Shown: positions 18,261-26,646, numbered from the stretch's first letter. The stretch: DNA of 60,102 nt from Gammaproteobacteria bacterium (GCA_029863005.1 JAOTWF010000009.1:1-60102), one strand, 5' to 3'. Translations and numbers: made by a program. Notes: generated by a model from the letters alone, not told the origin.

Positions 18261-19679
18261 ATGATCACAACTCACAAACATCCCGCGCGCCACAATCCTC
18301 TGCGGTCCGGAAGAAACACCGTCCATGAGCGGTGGTCTTCAACCGGAATCGTCGTGTTGGCCGCGGGCGGGGCGGCCATCGGTTTCAATAATTTCTGGTC
18401 GTTTCCCCAGCTGGCGGTTCAATACGGAGGCGGGGCATTTCTGATTGTCTATTTTCTGAGTTTGCTGTTGATCGGTCTTCCGCTGTTGATGGCGGAATTC
18501 GCTCTCGGCCGCAGCGGGCGCGCCTCCCCCATTGGCACTTTTCGGTACCTGACGCGACGTGCGCATGCCAACCCGTTATGGAAGCTCGTGGGATGGATGG
18601 GCGTCCTCAGCGTCTTTCTCATTCTTTCTTATTTGAGCGTCATCGCGGGGTGGGTGATTGCCTATCTCGTGCGGTCCGCCTTTGGTGTCTTTGCGGGCCT
18701 GACCGCGGACGGGATGAATGCGCAGTTCGCGCACATGGTCAGGGATCCCGAGCGCCAACTTTTCTGGCACACGCTGTTCATGATTGTGACCATGCTCATG
18801 GTGGCTCGCGGCGTGCGTCATGGCCTGGAAGCGGTCGTGCGCTATGCCGTGCCGCTGCTTTTGGGACTGCTGCTGGGGTTGACGATTTATGTCGCTACCA
18901 CGGATGCTTTCAGGCACGCGACCACCGTGTTTTTCACACCGGATTTCGGGAAGCTTACTGGCATGGGCGTGCTGGCGGCCATGAGCCACGCCTTTTTCAG
19001 CCTGGGGTTGGGAGCCGGTGCCATGTTAATGTATGGCGCCTACCTCAGCGTCGAGGTACGGATACTGCGGCTCTCATTCAATGTCGTGGGCATTGACACC
19101 CTCACAAGCCTGGCGGTCACACTTGTCATTCTTTCGTTGCTCTCTGCAGGAAACGTGGAATTGTCCTCGGGTCCGAGCCTGGTGTTCCAGTCATTACCGC
19201 TGGCCTTTGACCACATTCCTTACGGACGCCTATTGATCGTCGTGTTCTTCGTGCTGCTGGTGATGGCCGCCCTGACCTCGGCGATCGCCTTGGCCGAGCC
19301 GGTCATGGTCTGGCTCAGCGAACAATTTGGCATGAGCCTGCGGCGGTCGGCACTCCTGTGCGGCCTCGGCGCCTGGTCACTGGGAGTGGCCACTATTTTG
19401 TCCTTTCATGACTGGGCGTTTTCTTTCAAGGTTTTTGGTGTCGTCAAGAAACTCGGTTTTTTTGACATCATGCAATTACTGACGGCGCATGTGCTGTTGC
19501 CGGTCTCGGGAATTCTGATGGCCTTCTTTGCCGGATGGGCGCTCAAGCCCGACATGCTGCGCGAGGTATTGCATCTTCGACCGGCTTGGTTATATTTCGT
19601 TTGGCTATGGTTAATACGCGTGGTGATCCCCGGATTGTTGTTGCTGGTCCTGATCAAGCTGCCTGAATTGTTCGCATGA
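18261..19679 (+). CDS. sodium-dependent symporter of the NSS/SNF family
   Basis: The 472-residue protein has about 12 membrane segments. Its first segment reads STGIVVLAAGGAAIGFNNFW followed by FPQLAVQYGGGAFL, the NSS signature that forms the unwound substrate and sodium site (compare LeuT). Bacterial NSS proteins import amino acids or related compounds with sodium; the substrate cannot be told. The ATG at 18261 puts the first membrane helix at residue 30; an earlier in-frame start at 18213 would add 16 residues of unlikely sequence. It overlaps ratA by 4 bases. Confidence 0.9.
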   Translation: MITTHKHPARHNPLRSGRNTVHERWSSTGIVVLAAGGAAIGFNNFWSFPQLAVQYGGGAFLIVYFLSLLLIGLPLLMAEFALGRSGRASPIGTFRYLTRRAHANPLWKLVGWMGVLSVFLILSYLSVIAGWVIAYLVRSAFGVFAGLTADGMNAQFAHMVRDPERQLFWHTLFMIVTMLMVARGVRHGLEAVVRYAVPLLLGLLLGLTIYVATTDAFRHATTVFFTPDFGKLTGMGVLAAMSHAFFSLGLGAGAMLMYGAYLSVEVRILRLSFNVVGIDTLTSLAVTLVILSLLSAGNVELSSGPSLVFQSLPLAFDHIPYGRLLIVVFFVLLVMAALTSAIALAEPVMVWLSEQFGMSLRRSALLCGLGAWSLGVATILSFHDWAFSFKVFGVVKKLGFFDIMQLLTAHVLLPVSGILMAFFAGWALKPDMLREVLHLRPAWLYFVWLWLIRVVIPGLLLLVLIKLPELFA

Positions 19680-20116
19680 CGGCGATTCACCGCTCGGCAC
19701 TGGTTCCCTACAGCGCGCGCGAAATGTTCGAGCTGGTCGCGGACATCCCCTCTTACCCGAAATTCCTGCCGTGGTGTGGCGGCGCGCGCATCCTCTCGGC
19801 GCAGGGGGACGAGGTGATCGCCGCCATAGATATCGCCTATGGCGGAGTCCAGAAAACCTTTGCCACACGAAATTTGCTTCAGGTCAACAAGATGATGGAG
19901 ATCCGCTTGATCGAAGGCCCGTTCAGCTATCTCCAGGGATTCTGGCAATTCAAGGCGCTGGGGGACCATGACAGCAAGATATCGCTGGATCTCGAATTTG
20001 AAGTGGCTAACCGGGTTGTCAGCTTGGTATTGACGCCGGTTTTTTCAAGCATTGCGAATCAGCTGGTGGACCACTTCCACCAACGTGCCATCGCGTTGTA
20101 CGGCCGCAAGGCGTGA
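19676..20116 (+). CDS. ratA: RatA-type coenzyme Q-binding START-domain protein
   Basis: The 146-residue protein has the RatA/COQ10 pattern: VPYSAREMFELVADIPSYPKF at the start with FLPWCGGARI, and the C-terminal helix PVFSSIANQLVDHFHQRAI. The family binds ubiquinone-like lipids (COQ10 in mitochondria), and E. coli RatA was described as a toxin that blocks 70S ribosome assembly. It is followed directly by ratB, the usual pair, next to the smpB/ssrA locus as in many Gammaproteobacteria. Confidence 0.93.
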   Translation: MTAIHRSALVPYSAREMFELVADIPSYPKFLPWCGGARILSAQGDEVIAAIDIAYGGVQKTFATRNLLQVNKMMEIRLIEGPFSYLQGFWQFKALGDHDSKISLDLEFEVANRVVSLVLTPVFSSIANQLVDHFHQRAIALYGRKA

Positions 20117-20418
20117 AGAAGCGGGAAACTTGGCGGGTCGAGGTGGCCTATTCCAGCCCCTCGCGTCAAGAACTGATTGAGGTGCCAACACAACCCGACG
20201 CCACGGTCGAGCAAGTCATACGCGAATCCGGCATCCTCAAAACCTTTCCGGAAATTGATTTGTCGTGCCAACAAGTGGGAATTTACGGGGAGATCGCTTC
20301 GCTGCAAGACCCGGTCCATGACGGTGACCGTGTTGAAATTTACCGCGCTTTGCTGGCTGACCCGAAAGAGATTCGCAAGCGTCGTGCGAAACCCCGTACG
20401 GGGCGGAAAAAGAAATGA
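20113..20418 (+). CDS. ratB: RatB/RnfH family ubiquitin-like protein
   Basis: The 101-residue protein contains a beta-grasp core (RVEVAYSSPSRQELIEVPT ... VGIYGE, DGDRVEIYRALLADPKEIRKRR) diagnostic of the RnfH/RatB family. Despite the name no antitoxin activity has been firmly shown. It starts at a GTG overlapping the ratA stop (GTGA). The lysine/arginine-rich tail is typical. It converges on bamE with a small CCCGA-TCT-TCGGG hairpin at 20465-20477 between them. Confidence 0.92.
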   Translation: MKKRETWRVEVAYSSPSRQELIEVPTQPDATVEQVIRESGILKTFPEIDLSCQQVGIYGEIASLQDPVHDGDRVEIYRALLADPKEIRKRRAKPRTGRKKK

Positions 20419-20477
20419 TGCCTGGGGGATGAAAGCGTGAAGAGAAGATGATTCTGGCCGGTTACCCGATCTTCGGG

Positions 20478-20819
20478 CTAGCCAGCGGGAGACTTGCTCT
20501 CTGGATCTAGCGGTTTTTCGCTGTGTACCGACAGCAGGGAATCGTCCTTGAAGATAACCGTCAATCGCCGGGTCTGGCCGGTCTTTTCATTGCTGGGTCG
20601 AATGTAGGAGTAGTAGTCCCAGCGATCGGGATGAAAAGCGTCGGTGACGAGAGGCGTTCCCAGCACGAACCGGACCTGGCTGCGTGTCATCCCGGGCTTG
20701 AGCTTGTCGATCATCTCCTGGGTGACGACGTTGCCTTGCTGAACTTCAACCCTGTATACCGAGAGGCAGCCGGACAGTGCCGTTGTCAGAAAAAGAAATG
20801 ACAGGAGCAGAATACGCAT
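20478..20819 (-). CDS. bamE: outer membrane protein assembly factor BamE
   Basis: The 113-residue lipoprotein has a signal peptide ending LSGC (C17) and the BamE/SmpA core: VEVQQGNVVTQEMIDKLKPG, MTRSQVRFVLGTPLVTDAFH and DRWDYYSYIRP. It is an accessory lipoprotein of the BAM complex that inserts outer-membrane barrels. It is divergent from fur, a conserved arrangement; their promoters share the interval from 20820. Confidence 0.96.
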   Translation of the reverse strand: MRILLLSFLFLTTALSGCLSVYRVEVQQGNVVTQEMIDKLKPGMTRSQVRFVLGTPLVTDAFHPDRWDYYSYIRPSNEKTGQTRRLTVIFKDDSLLSVHSEKPLDPESKSPAG

Positions 20820-20926
20820 TTTTTGGAAATCGTTCGCCGGCTGATTTACACTGGCGCGATCATAACCTGAAGCCTTTTCCGGGTATACACCACGCTCAGG
20901 CCTTTATGAACGGGATATTCTCACGC

Positions 20927-21373
20927 ATGCGAAACGTCGACACAGGTGGCGCTGAACTCAAGAAGGCCGGGCTCAAGGCGACGCTTCCGCGCCTTAAGAT
21001 TCTCGGCATCCTTGAGGCCGCCGGCCACCCGCACATGACCGCCGAGGAGGTTTACAAGCAACTTCTGAGCATGGGGGAAGAGGTGGGGTTAGCAACGGTT
21101 TACCGCGTGCTGACCCAGTTCGAAGCCGCCGGTCTCGTGATCCGTCACAATTTCGAAGGCGGACGATCAGTTTTTGAAATCAACCAGGGCAGTCACCACG
21201 ATCACATGGTCTGCCTCGAGTGCGGCGAGGTATTTGAGTTTTTCGATACCGCCATCGAGGAGCGCCAGCGCAAGATCGCGGAGAAAGCCGGCTTTCACAT
21301 TGATGACCACTCGCTCTATCTTTACGGCATGTGCGAAGGCATGAGAAAGCACGGCAAGTGCTCGAAGAAATAA
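20927..21373 (+). CDS. fur: ferric uptake regulator
   Basis: The 148-residue protein has the Fur N-terminus ELKKAGLKATLPRLKILGIL, the winged helix recognition region VGLATVYRVLTQFEAAGLV, and the metal-binding region GSHHDHMVCLECGEVFEFFD. It represses iron-uptake genes when loaded with ferrous iron. The start is either ATG 20927, chosen because it gives the usual family length, or ATG 20906, which is 5 bases from an AGG. No perfect Fur box was recognised in the shared bamE/fur promoter region. Confidence 0.95.
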   Translation: MRNVDTGGAELKKAGLKATLPRLKILGILEAAGHPHMTAEEVYKQLLSMGEEVGLATVYRVLTQFEAAGLVIRHNFEGGRSVFEINQGSHHDHMVCLECGEVFEFFDTAIEERQRKIAEKAGFHIDDHSLYLYGMCEGMRKHGKCSKK

Positions 21374-21382
21374 AGTCCGTAG

Positions 21383-21919
21383 CTAGGTGTCTTGTTTCAG
21401 TTCCAGCAGGACCGCGGTTTCATCGCAGTTGTTAAACTTGTAACATTTGACGCAAATCCCCCAGACCTTTTCAGGCAGAGTATCTTTCGCCACGGTCTTG
21501 AACCCCAATTTGTGGAAAAACGGTGCGACGTAAGTCAGCGCCATCAACCGCTTGAGACCGATAATCCGCGCCTCTTCGATCAGGCGTTCCACCAGCAGAC
21601 GACCCAATCCCTGTCCTTTGAAGGCTTCGTCCACGACCAAGCTTCTGACTTCGCCCAGGCTTTCGGTGAAGATTTCCAGAGCGCCGCAGGCGGCGACCTT
21701 GCCATCCGTTTCGATGACAAAGAAATCGCGCAGGTGACGATAAAGCTCGTTCATGGTGCGCGGCAGGAGATTCCCCTGTGTCGCGTAAATTTCGAGCAGA
21801 TGATGAACGTAGGGAACGTCGCCAATCGCCGCCGGTCGCACCGTCGGCATCGCGCGCACGGAAGCTCGTTTCGCGCCGGCGTGCAAGACGGTCCCGCCAT
21901 TCATGGATTGCTTGATTGA
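21383..21919 (-). CDS. GNAT acetyltransferase, short N-acetylglutamate synthase-like
   Basis: The protein (178 residues from ATG 21919) is one GNAT domain with the acetyl-CoA loop FKGQGLGRLL and the C-terminal pattern LPEKVWGICVKCYKFNNCDE, which resembles the cysteine-containing end of short ArgA-type N-acetylglutamate synthases that lack the kinase-like domain. A role in the first step of arginine synthesis is likely but not proven. ATGs at 21904 and 21850 are also possible; the open frame further upstream runs into a dispersed repeat and is not real coding. Confidence 0.75.
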   Translation of the reverse strand, partial: SIKQSMNGGTVLHAGAKRASVRAMPTVRPAAIGDVPYVHHLLEIYATQGNLLPRTMNELYRHLRDFFVIETDGKVAACGALEIFTESLGEVRSLVVDEAFKGQGLGRLLVERLIEEARIIGLKRLMALTYVAPFFHKLGFKTVAKDTLPEKVWGICVKCYKFNNCDETAVLLELKQDT

Positions 21920-21954
21920 CATTTGTTGGCTCAGTTTACTCCGGCGCCGCGCAC

Positions 21955-22012
21955 GACTCGCCACGGTCGCATCCCCATTACAAAATTATAGGGCCCCTGC
22001 TTCCTGCTCGCG
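21955..22012. repeat. dispersed repeat, copy A
   Basis: This 58-base segment shares both arms with a segment at 29856-29914: left arm GACTCGCCACGGTCGCATCC (one mismatch) and right arm GGGCCCCTGCTTCCTGCTCG (identical). The centre differs: here an AT-rich, imperfect inverted repeat. It lies between the recN stop and the GNAT gene start. Conserved arms with a variable hairpin centre suggest a small mobile or structural element. Confidence 0.7.
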
Positions 22013-22018
22013 TGCGCA

Positions 22019-23692
22019 TCAGGCTGAGGCACGGGTAAGCATGTCCTTCGCATGCGCCAGAGTCTGTTTGCTGATTTCCACCCCGCCAATCATACGCGCG
22101 ATTTCCAGGGTGCGCTCGCGCTCGGCGAGCGGCACGGCCTCAGCCAGCGTGTCCTTGCCCTCGGTCAGCTTGCGTACTTGCACGTGCTGCGTGCCCTGTG
22201 CCGCGACCTGGGCCAGGTGCGTGATGCAAAGCACTTGGCGTGACCGCCCGAGCGCGCGCAACTTGCGCCCCACGACCTCGGCCACGCTGCCCCCGATGCC
22301 AACGTCTACCTCATCGAAAATCAGCGTGGGGATGCGCCCAGAGCCGGCGGCCACGACCTGCAGCGCCAGGCTGATGCGCGACAGTTCGCCGCCCGAGGCG
22401 ACCTTGGAGAGCGCCCGCACCGGCGTCCCGGGGTTGGCGCTGACCAGGAATTCCACGCGCTCAAGACCATAAGCCGAGGTTTCACCTTCCGGCAGGGAAG
22501 TCAGGTCGACTTGGAAACTCCCCCCGGGCATGCCGAGTTCCTGCATTTCGGTGGTGACCGCCTTTACCAATTTTTTCGCGGCGTGCTGTCGCAAACGGGA
22601 TACGTCTGCGGCAATTTTGAGATAAGCCTTGTGTGCCTTTTCCAGATTCTCCTCAAGTTGGCTGAGGCTGGTGTCGAGATTCTCGATATCGTTCAATTCG
22701 GTGCGCAGGCGTTGATGACAGGCTGGAAGCTCCTCCGGAGGCAACTTGTGCTTGCGCGCAAGATCATGCACCGTCGAGAGCCGGCGCTCCACCGCTTGCA
22801 GGCGCGAGGGGTCGAGCTCCAGGTTCTCAAGATACTGGTTAAGGCGACTGCCCGCCTCGTCGATCTGGATCGATGCTTCATTCAGCAGGGAGGCGACCTC
22901 GCCAAGTTTGGCATCGAATTTTACGAGCGAATCGAGCCGGTTAATCGCGCGCGCCAATTGTTGCGATACCGTGGCCTCTTCGCCTTCTTGCAGGGTCTGG
23001 ACCAGCGTTTGCACGCCTTCGATGAGCTCGGCGCCGTTGGCCAGGCGCGCGTGCTCTTCTTCAAGCGTGGGAATTTCCTCCGCCGTCAGCCCCAGCGCCT
23101 CCAGTTCCCGCACCTGGTAGCGCAAAAGTTCCATGCGCGCCTCGCGATCGGCCGATTGCTGCTTGAGGCTAGCCAGCCGCTCACGCAAGGATTCCATCTC
23201 CCGATAGTGATGGGTGAGCGTGGCCACGGTGTCTTCCAATTCGGCGTAATCATCCAGGATCTGTCGCTGGGAATCACGCCGCAGCAGCGATTGGTGCTCG
23301 TGCTGACCGTGGATATCCACAAGATGCTCGCCCAGTTCACGCAGCATCTGAATCGGCACCGGCCTGCCGTTGATGAATCCGCGCGAGGGTTTATCAATCT
23401 CGACCAGACGCCGCAGCACGCATTCCTGGTCGCCAAACAGGTCGTTTTCTTTGAGCCACTTCGCGGCGTCGTGCGAAGGTTTCAGGGAGAAAGTGGCCGT
23501 GACTTCGGTGCGTGGGCAGCCATGGCGGATCACCTGGACTTCGGCGCGCTCGCCCAGGACCAGCGCCAGGGCATCGATGAGAATGGACTTTCCCGCACCG
23601 GTTTCGCCGGTGAGTACCGTGAAACCCGGCTCGTACGACAGACTCAATTCGCGCACGATGGCGAAATCGCGGACGTAGAGCTGTGTCAGCAT
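22019..23692 (-). CDS. recN: DNA repair protein RecN
   Basis: The 557-residue SMC-like ATPase has Walker A GETGAGKSILIDAL near its N-terminus, a long central coiled-coil (about residues 150-370), and the C-terminal signature and Walker B region with SGGELSRISLALQ and TLIFDEVDVGIGG. It acts in double-strand break repair. The start ATG 23692 overlaps the nadK stop by one base; six more upstream residues are possible but unlikely. Because it starts inside nadK, no separate LexA-type operator is seen, unlike the strongly SOS-controlled E. coli gene. Confidence 0.97.
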   Translation of the reverse strand: MLTQLYVRDFAIVRELSLSYEPGFTVLTGETGAGKSILIDALALVLGERAEVQVIRHGCPRTEVTATFSLKPSHDAAKWLKENDLFGDQECVLRRLVEIDKPSRGFINGRPVPIQMLRELGEHLVDIHGQHEHQSLLRRDSQRQILDDYAELEDTVATLTHHYREMESLRERLASLKQQSADREARMELLRYQVRELEALGLTAEEIPTLEEEHARLANGAELIEGVQTLVQTLQEGEEATVSQQLARAINRLDSLVKFDAKLGEVASLLNEASIQIDEAGSRLNQYLENLELDPSRLQAVERRLSTVHDLARKHKLPPEELPACHQRLRTELNDIENLDTSLSQLEENLEKAHKAYLKIAADVSRLRQHAAKKLVKAVTTEMQELGMPGGSFQVDLTSLPEGETSAYGLERVEFLVSANPGTPVRALSKVASGGELSRISLALQVVAAGSGRIPTLIFDEVDVGIGGSVAEVVGRKLRALGRSRQVLCITHLAQVAAQGTQHVQVRKLTEGKDTLAEAVPLAERERTLEIARMIGGVEISKQTLAHAKDMLTRASA

Positions 23693-24570
23693 CAGAGTTT
23701 GCGACCCCAATGCAGCTTAATCCGCATCACTTCAAAATGGCTACGTCCCGAGGGGTGCAGCAGCTCGACTTCATGTTCGGCGCGCCGCACGTACACGCGG
23801 TCGCCGTCCTCGAGCATATAGGTGGATTGACCGTCGAAGGTGGCATGGGCGTGTTGGTCGCCGATGCGCGAGACGAGGATCTCCACGATGCTGTCGCTCG
23901 ATACGATAATGGGCCGGTTGGAGAGCGTGTGCGGGCAGATGGGCACCACGGCGATGGCGTCGAGGGTGGGGTGCAGGATCGGCCCGCCCGACGAAAGCGC
24001 GTAGGCCGTGGATCCCGTGGGGCTCGCAACGATAATGCCATCACCGCGGATGCTGTGCACGAACTCACCGTCCAGGTAGGTTTCGAACTCGATCATGCGC
24101 GCGAGCTCACCCTTGCTGACGATCACGTCGTTGAACGCGCTCGCCGTGTGTACGATGCGTCCCTTACGCATGACCTCGGCATGCAGGAGCAGACGGCTTT
24201 CGGTCTGATAATCGCCATCGAGGATCTTGCCGATCTCCGTGGTCATGTGTTCGGCTTGAATGTCGGTGAGAAACCCCAGACGTCCGAGATTGACGCCGAT
24301 CAGGGGTACATGGTGCGGAGCCATCTCGCGCGCCACATTGAGCAGTGTTCCGTCGCCGCCCACGACGATCGCCAGATTGATTTCGCTGCCGATACTGTTG
24401 CGGGCCCGCGTGGGCGACCTGGCGCCGGAAATGTGCTCGGCCGTCTCCTGATCCAGCAGGATCTTGAGCTTTCGTCCTAGCAGGAATTCTTCGAGCCGGT
24501 GAAGGTGTTCGCTCACGGCCTGATCCTGGTATTTACCGAAGAGACCGACGGTTTTGATTTTTTTGTCCAT
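23692..24570 (-). CDS. nadK: NAD kinase
   Basis: The 292-residue protein has the NAD kinase motif GGDGTLL in VVGGDGTLLNVAREM, then GVNLGRLGFLTDI, and GDGIIVASPTGSTAYALSSGG for NAD and ATP binding. It phosphorylates NAD to NADP. It is divergent from hrcA; the 276-base gap (24571-24846) contains the CIRCE operator on the hrcA side, and nadK-recN probably form one transcript. The divergent nadK/hrcA order is common in Gammaproteobacteria. Confidence 0.97.
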   Translation of the reverse strand: MDKKIKTVGLFGKYQDQAVSEHLHRLEEFLLGRKLKILLDQETAEHISGARSPTRARNSIGSEINLAIVVGGDGTLLNVAREMAPHHVPLIGVNLGRLGFLTDIQAEHMTTEIGKILDGDYQTESRLLLHAEVMRKGRIVHTASAFNDVIVSKGELARMIEFETYLDGEFVHSIRGDGIIVASPTGSTAYALSSGGPILHPTLDAIAVVPICPHTLSNRPIIVSSDSIVEILVSRIGDQHAHATFDGQSTYMLEDGDRVYVRRAEHEVELLHPSGRSHFEVMRIKLHWGRKL

Positions 24571-24793
24571 GCATGTATCCCGGAGTGGAACATTAAGCTA
24601 GCACGCACGGCCAGCCCGGCCAAACGCGATCAGGCGATATTTCGCGCGCGGCAGAATTTGTTGCGACCTGTGAAATCGTTTTTTTGTTTTGGTGGTCACG
24701 CTCTCGTTGATGGTCCGGGGCGCTTTTCCTCGTGACATTCTGATGCCGTTACCTCCGGTGAACGTGGCGGGAGTCAGGCCATTATTCCCCGGC

Positions 24794-24820
24794 TTGGCAC
24801 TCAACGGCAGAGAGTGCTAA
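24794..24820. promoter_or_regulatory. CIRCE operator (HrcA binding site)
   Basis: TTGGCACTC, 9 bases, GAGTGCTAA matches the CIRCE inverted repeat (TTAGCACTC-N9-GAGTGCTAA) with one mismatch. It lies 26 bases before the hrcA start, so HrcA most likely represses its own gene and possibly those downstream. Confidence 0.92.
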
Positions 24821-24823
24821 AGT
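24794..24823 (+). promoter_or_regulatory. candidate sigma70 promoter of hrcA, embedded in CIRCE
   Basis: TTGGCA (24794-24799) and TAAAGT (24818-24823) are 18 bases apart and overlap the two CIRCE arms, so bound HrcA would block polymerase. Transcription would begin near 24830, just before the ribosome binding site AGAGG. Confidence 0.5.
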
Positions 24824-24846
24824 TTGCACCAGAATAGAGGTTAATC

Positions 24847-25911
24847 ATGAGTCTCGATGCACGCGCGGAAATATTGCTGAAAACCCTGATAGAGCGGTAT
24901 ATCGCTGAGGGTCAGCCCGTGGGTTCACGTACCTTGGCGCGCCAGGCGGGACTGGACCTGTCCTCGGCCACGGTGCGCAATGTCATGGCTGATCTCGAGG
25001 AACTGGGGCTGTTGCGTTCTCCACATACTTCGTCCGGGCGTATCCCGACGGAGCGTGGCTATCGGGTATTCGTCGACACCCTGATGCGGGTCAAGCCCCT
25101 TACTTTGGACGAGCTGCAAAAGCTCGAGCACGATTTACTCGCCAACCAGGACCCGCAACACCTCATCGAAAATGCCTCGCATCTACTCTCTGAGGTCTGC
25201 AAGCTGACTGGCATTGTCATGATGCCGCGGCGCGAGGACCAGCTGGCCTTCCGTCATATTGATTTTGTGAATCTGTCCGGCCACCGGGTGCTGGTCATCC
25301 TGGTGACACAGGACGCCCAGGTGCACAACCGCATCATCCAGGTGGACCGCGAGTATTCCCCCGCCGAGCTGGTGCAGTCGGCCAATTACTTCAATGAAAC
25401 TTATGCCGGCGTGTCGATGGGCGACGTGAAACGCGCGCTCCTTAAGGAAATCCAGGAAGCCAGCGACGACATGCAGCGTATCATGCAGGTGGCGGCAAAC
25501 ATGGCGCGCGAGGCCCTGAGCAGCGAAGACCCCTCCGACGAGCTGGTAGTGAGAGGGGAGTCCAATCTCATGGACTTTCCCGAATTGGGTGACGTGCGCA
25601 AATTACGCAAATTGTTCGACGCCTTTAGTGCCAAGCGCGACCTGCTGCACCTTCTCGACCAGAGCATGCGCACCGGTGGCATCAAAATATTCATCGGCTC
25701 GGAATCGGGCTACGATGTGCTGGCCGATTGCAGCCTGGTCACCGCGCCTTACAGCGCAGACGGCCGGGTGGTGGGGACGCTTGGCGTGATCGGTCCCACG
25801 CGCATGGCCTATGAGCAGGTAATCTCGATCGTCGATATCACAGCACGTCTTTTGGGCGGCGCTCTGAGCAGCAACGAGCGCGCCGGCCGACTTGATTCCC
25901 CCAACCGTTAA
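24847..25911 (+). CDS. hrcA: heat-inducible transcription repressor HrcA
   Basis: The 354-residue protein has the N-terminal winged helix (RAEILLKTLIERYIAEGQPV, GSRTLARQAGLDLSSATVRN) and the GAF-like dimerisation domain, with the C-terminal motif GVIGPTRMAYEQVISIVD. HrcA binds CIRCE and represses chaperone genes; GroEL is its usual partner in sensing unfolded protein. The gene opens the heat-shock cluster hrcA-grpE-dnaK-dnaJ. Confidence 0.97.
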   Translation: MSLDARAEILLKTLIERYIAEGQPVGSRTLARQAGLDLSSATVRNVMADLEELGLLRSPHTSSGRIPTERGYRVFVDTLMRVKPLTLDELQKLEHDLLANQDPQHLIENASHLLSEVCKLTGIVMMPRREDQLAFRHIDFVNLSGHRVLVILVTQDAQVHNRIIQVDREYSPAELVQSANYFNETYAGVSMGDVKRALLKEIQEASDDMQRIMQVAANMAREALSSEDPSDELVVRGESNLMDFPELGDVRKLRKLFDAFSAKRDLLHLLDQSMRTGGIKIFIGSESGYDVLADCSLVTAPYSADGRVVGTLGVIGPTRMAYEQVISIVDITARLLGGALSSNERAGRLDSPNR

Positions 25912-25917
25912 CCCCAT
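25891..25917 (+). promoter_or_regulatory. candidate sigma32 promoter of grpE
   Basis: CTTGAT (25891-25896), 15 bases, then CCCCAT (25912-25917) resembles the sigma32 consensus CTTGAA-N13..15-CCCCAT. It overlaps the 3' end of hrcA, 34 bases upstream of the grpE start. Confidence 0.55.
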
Positions 25918-25951
25918 ACACCATGAGCGTATTTAGCGTGGAGGTTTACTC

Positions 25952-26584
25952 ATGAGTCAGCACAAGGAGGCCCCGACGGATCCGGCGGCTGAAGACAGCG
26001 CCACGCCGGGACCGGAAGCGGATTCCTCGCCGAACCCCGAAGCACGTGCACCGCACGATCTTGAGCCGGCCACGGAAATTCAGCAATTGCAGGCGGAGTT
26101 GGAAAAAGCCCGTATGGAGGCAACAGAAAACCTGGACCGCTTTCTGCGTGCCAAGGCTGAAGCGGAAAATATGCGTAAACGTGGCGAGATGGACATGGCG
26201 GCCACGCGCAAATACGCGATCGAACGGTTTGCCTCCGAAATCGTCTCCGTGCGGGACAGCCTGGAGCTTGCCCGTATGGTGGAATTACCCCAGGACAGCC
26301 ATCCCGCGGTACAGAAAATGCGCGAGGGTCTGGATTTGACCTTAAAGCTGATGGAAAGTGTGTTCCAAAAATTCGGTTTGATCCTGGTTGACCCGCAGGG
26401 GCAGAAATTCGATCCGGAACACCATCAGGCCATCAGCATGGTCGATTCCAATGAAGTCCCGCCGAATCACGTGGTCAGCGTGGTTCAGAAGGGACTTTTG
26501 CTGAATGACCGGTTGCTGCGACCGGCCATGGTGGTGGTGGCCCGTGGCGCCAGTGAGCCCGAAAACCCGGATAAAAAGGCTTGA
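25952..26584 (+). CDS. grpE: nucleotide exchange factor GrpE
   Basis: The 210-residue protein has an acidic disordered N-terminus (about 1-45), a long helical stretch with RFLRAKAEAENMRKRGEMD, and the C-terminal beta domain with FGLILVDPQGQKFDPEHHQA and the segment VVSVVQKGLLLNDRLLRPAM. It releases ADP from DnaK. A ribosome binding site GGAGG precedes the ATG. The stop codon overlaps the -35 element of the dnaK sigma32-like promoter. Confidence 0.97.
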   Translation: MSQHKEAPTDPAAEDSATPGPEADSSPNPEARAPHDLEPATEIQQLQAELEKARMEATENLDRFLRAKAEAENMRKRGEMDMAATRKYAIERFASEIVSVRDSLELARMVELPQDSHPAVQKMREGLDLTLKLMESVFQKFGLILVDPQGQKFDPEHHQAISMVDSNEVPPNHVVSVVQKGLLLNDRLLRPAMVVVARGASEPENPDKKA

Positions 26585-26609
26585 AAAAGGCCTATTACAA
26601 CCCCATTTT
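26580..26609 (+). promoter_or_regulatory. candidate sigma32 promoter of dnaK
   Basis: CTTGAAA (26580-26586), then CCCCATTTT (26601-26609) with 15 bases between CTTGAA and CCCCAT, is a close match to the sigma32 consensus. It overlaps the grpE stop and lies about 40 bases before dnaK, so dnaK can be heat induced independently of hrcA and grpE. Confidence 0.75.
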
Positions 26610-26646
26610 GGAAGATATATAACTGAGATCTATTGAGGCGATAACA

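Noticed and set aside
21920-21964. longer N-terminus for the GNAT protein
   Set aside because: The extra codons read into the dispersed repeat at 21955-22012 and give a basic, non-conserved stretch.
22511-23821. 436-codon plus-strand open frame across recN and nadK
   Set aside because: Shadow frame opposite two well-supported minus-strand genes.
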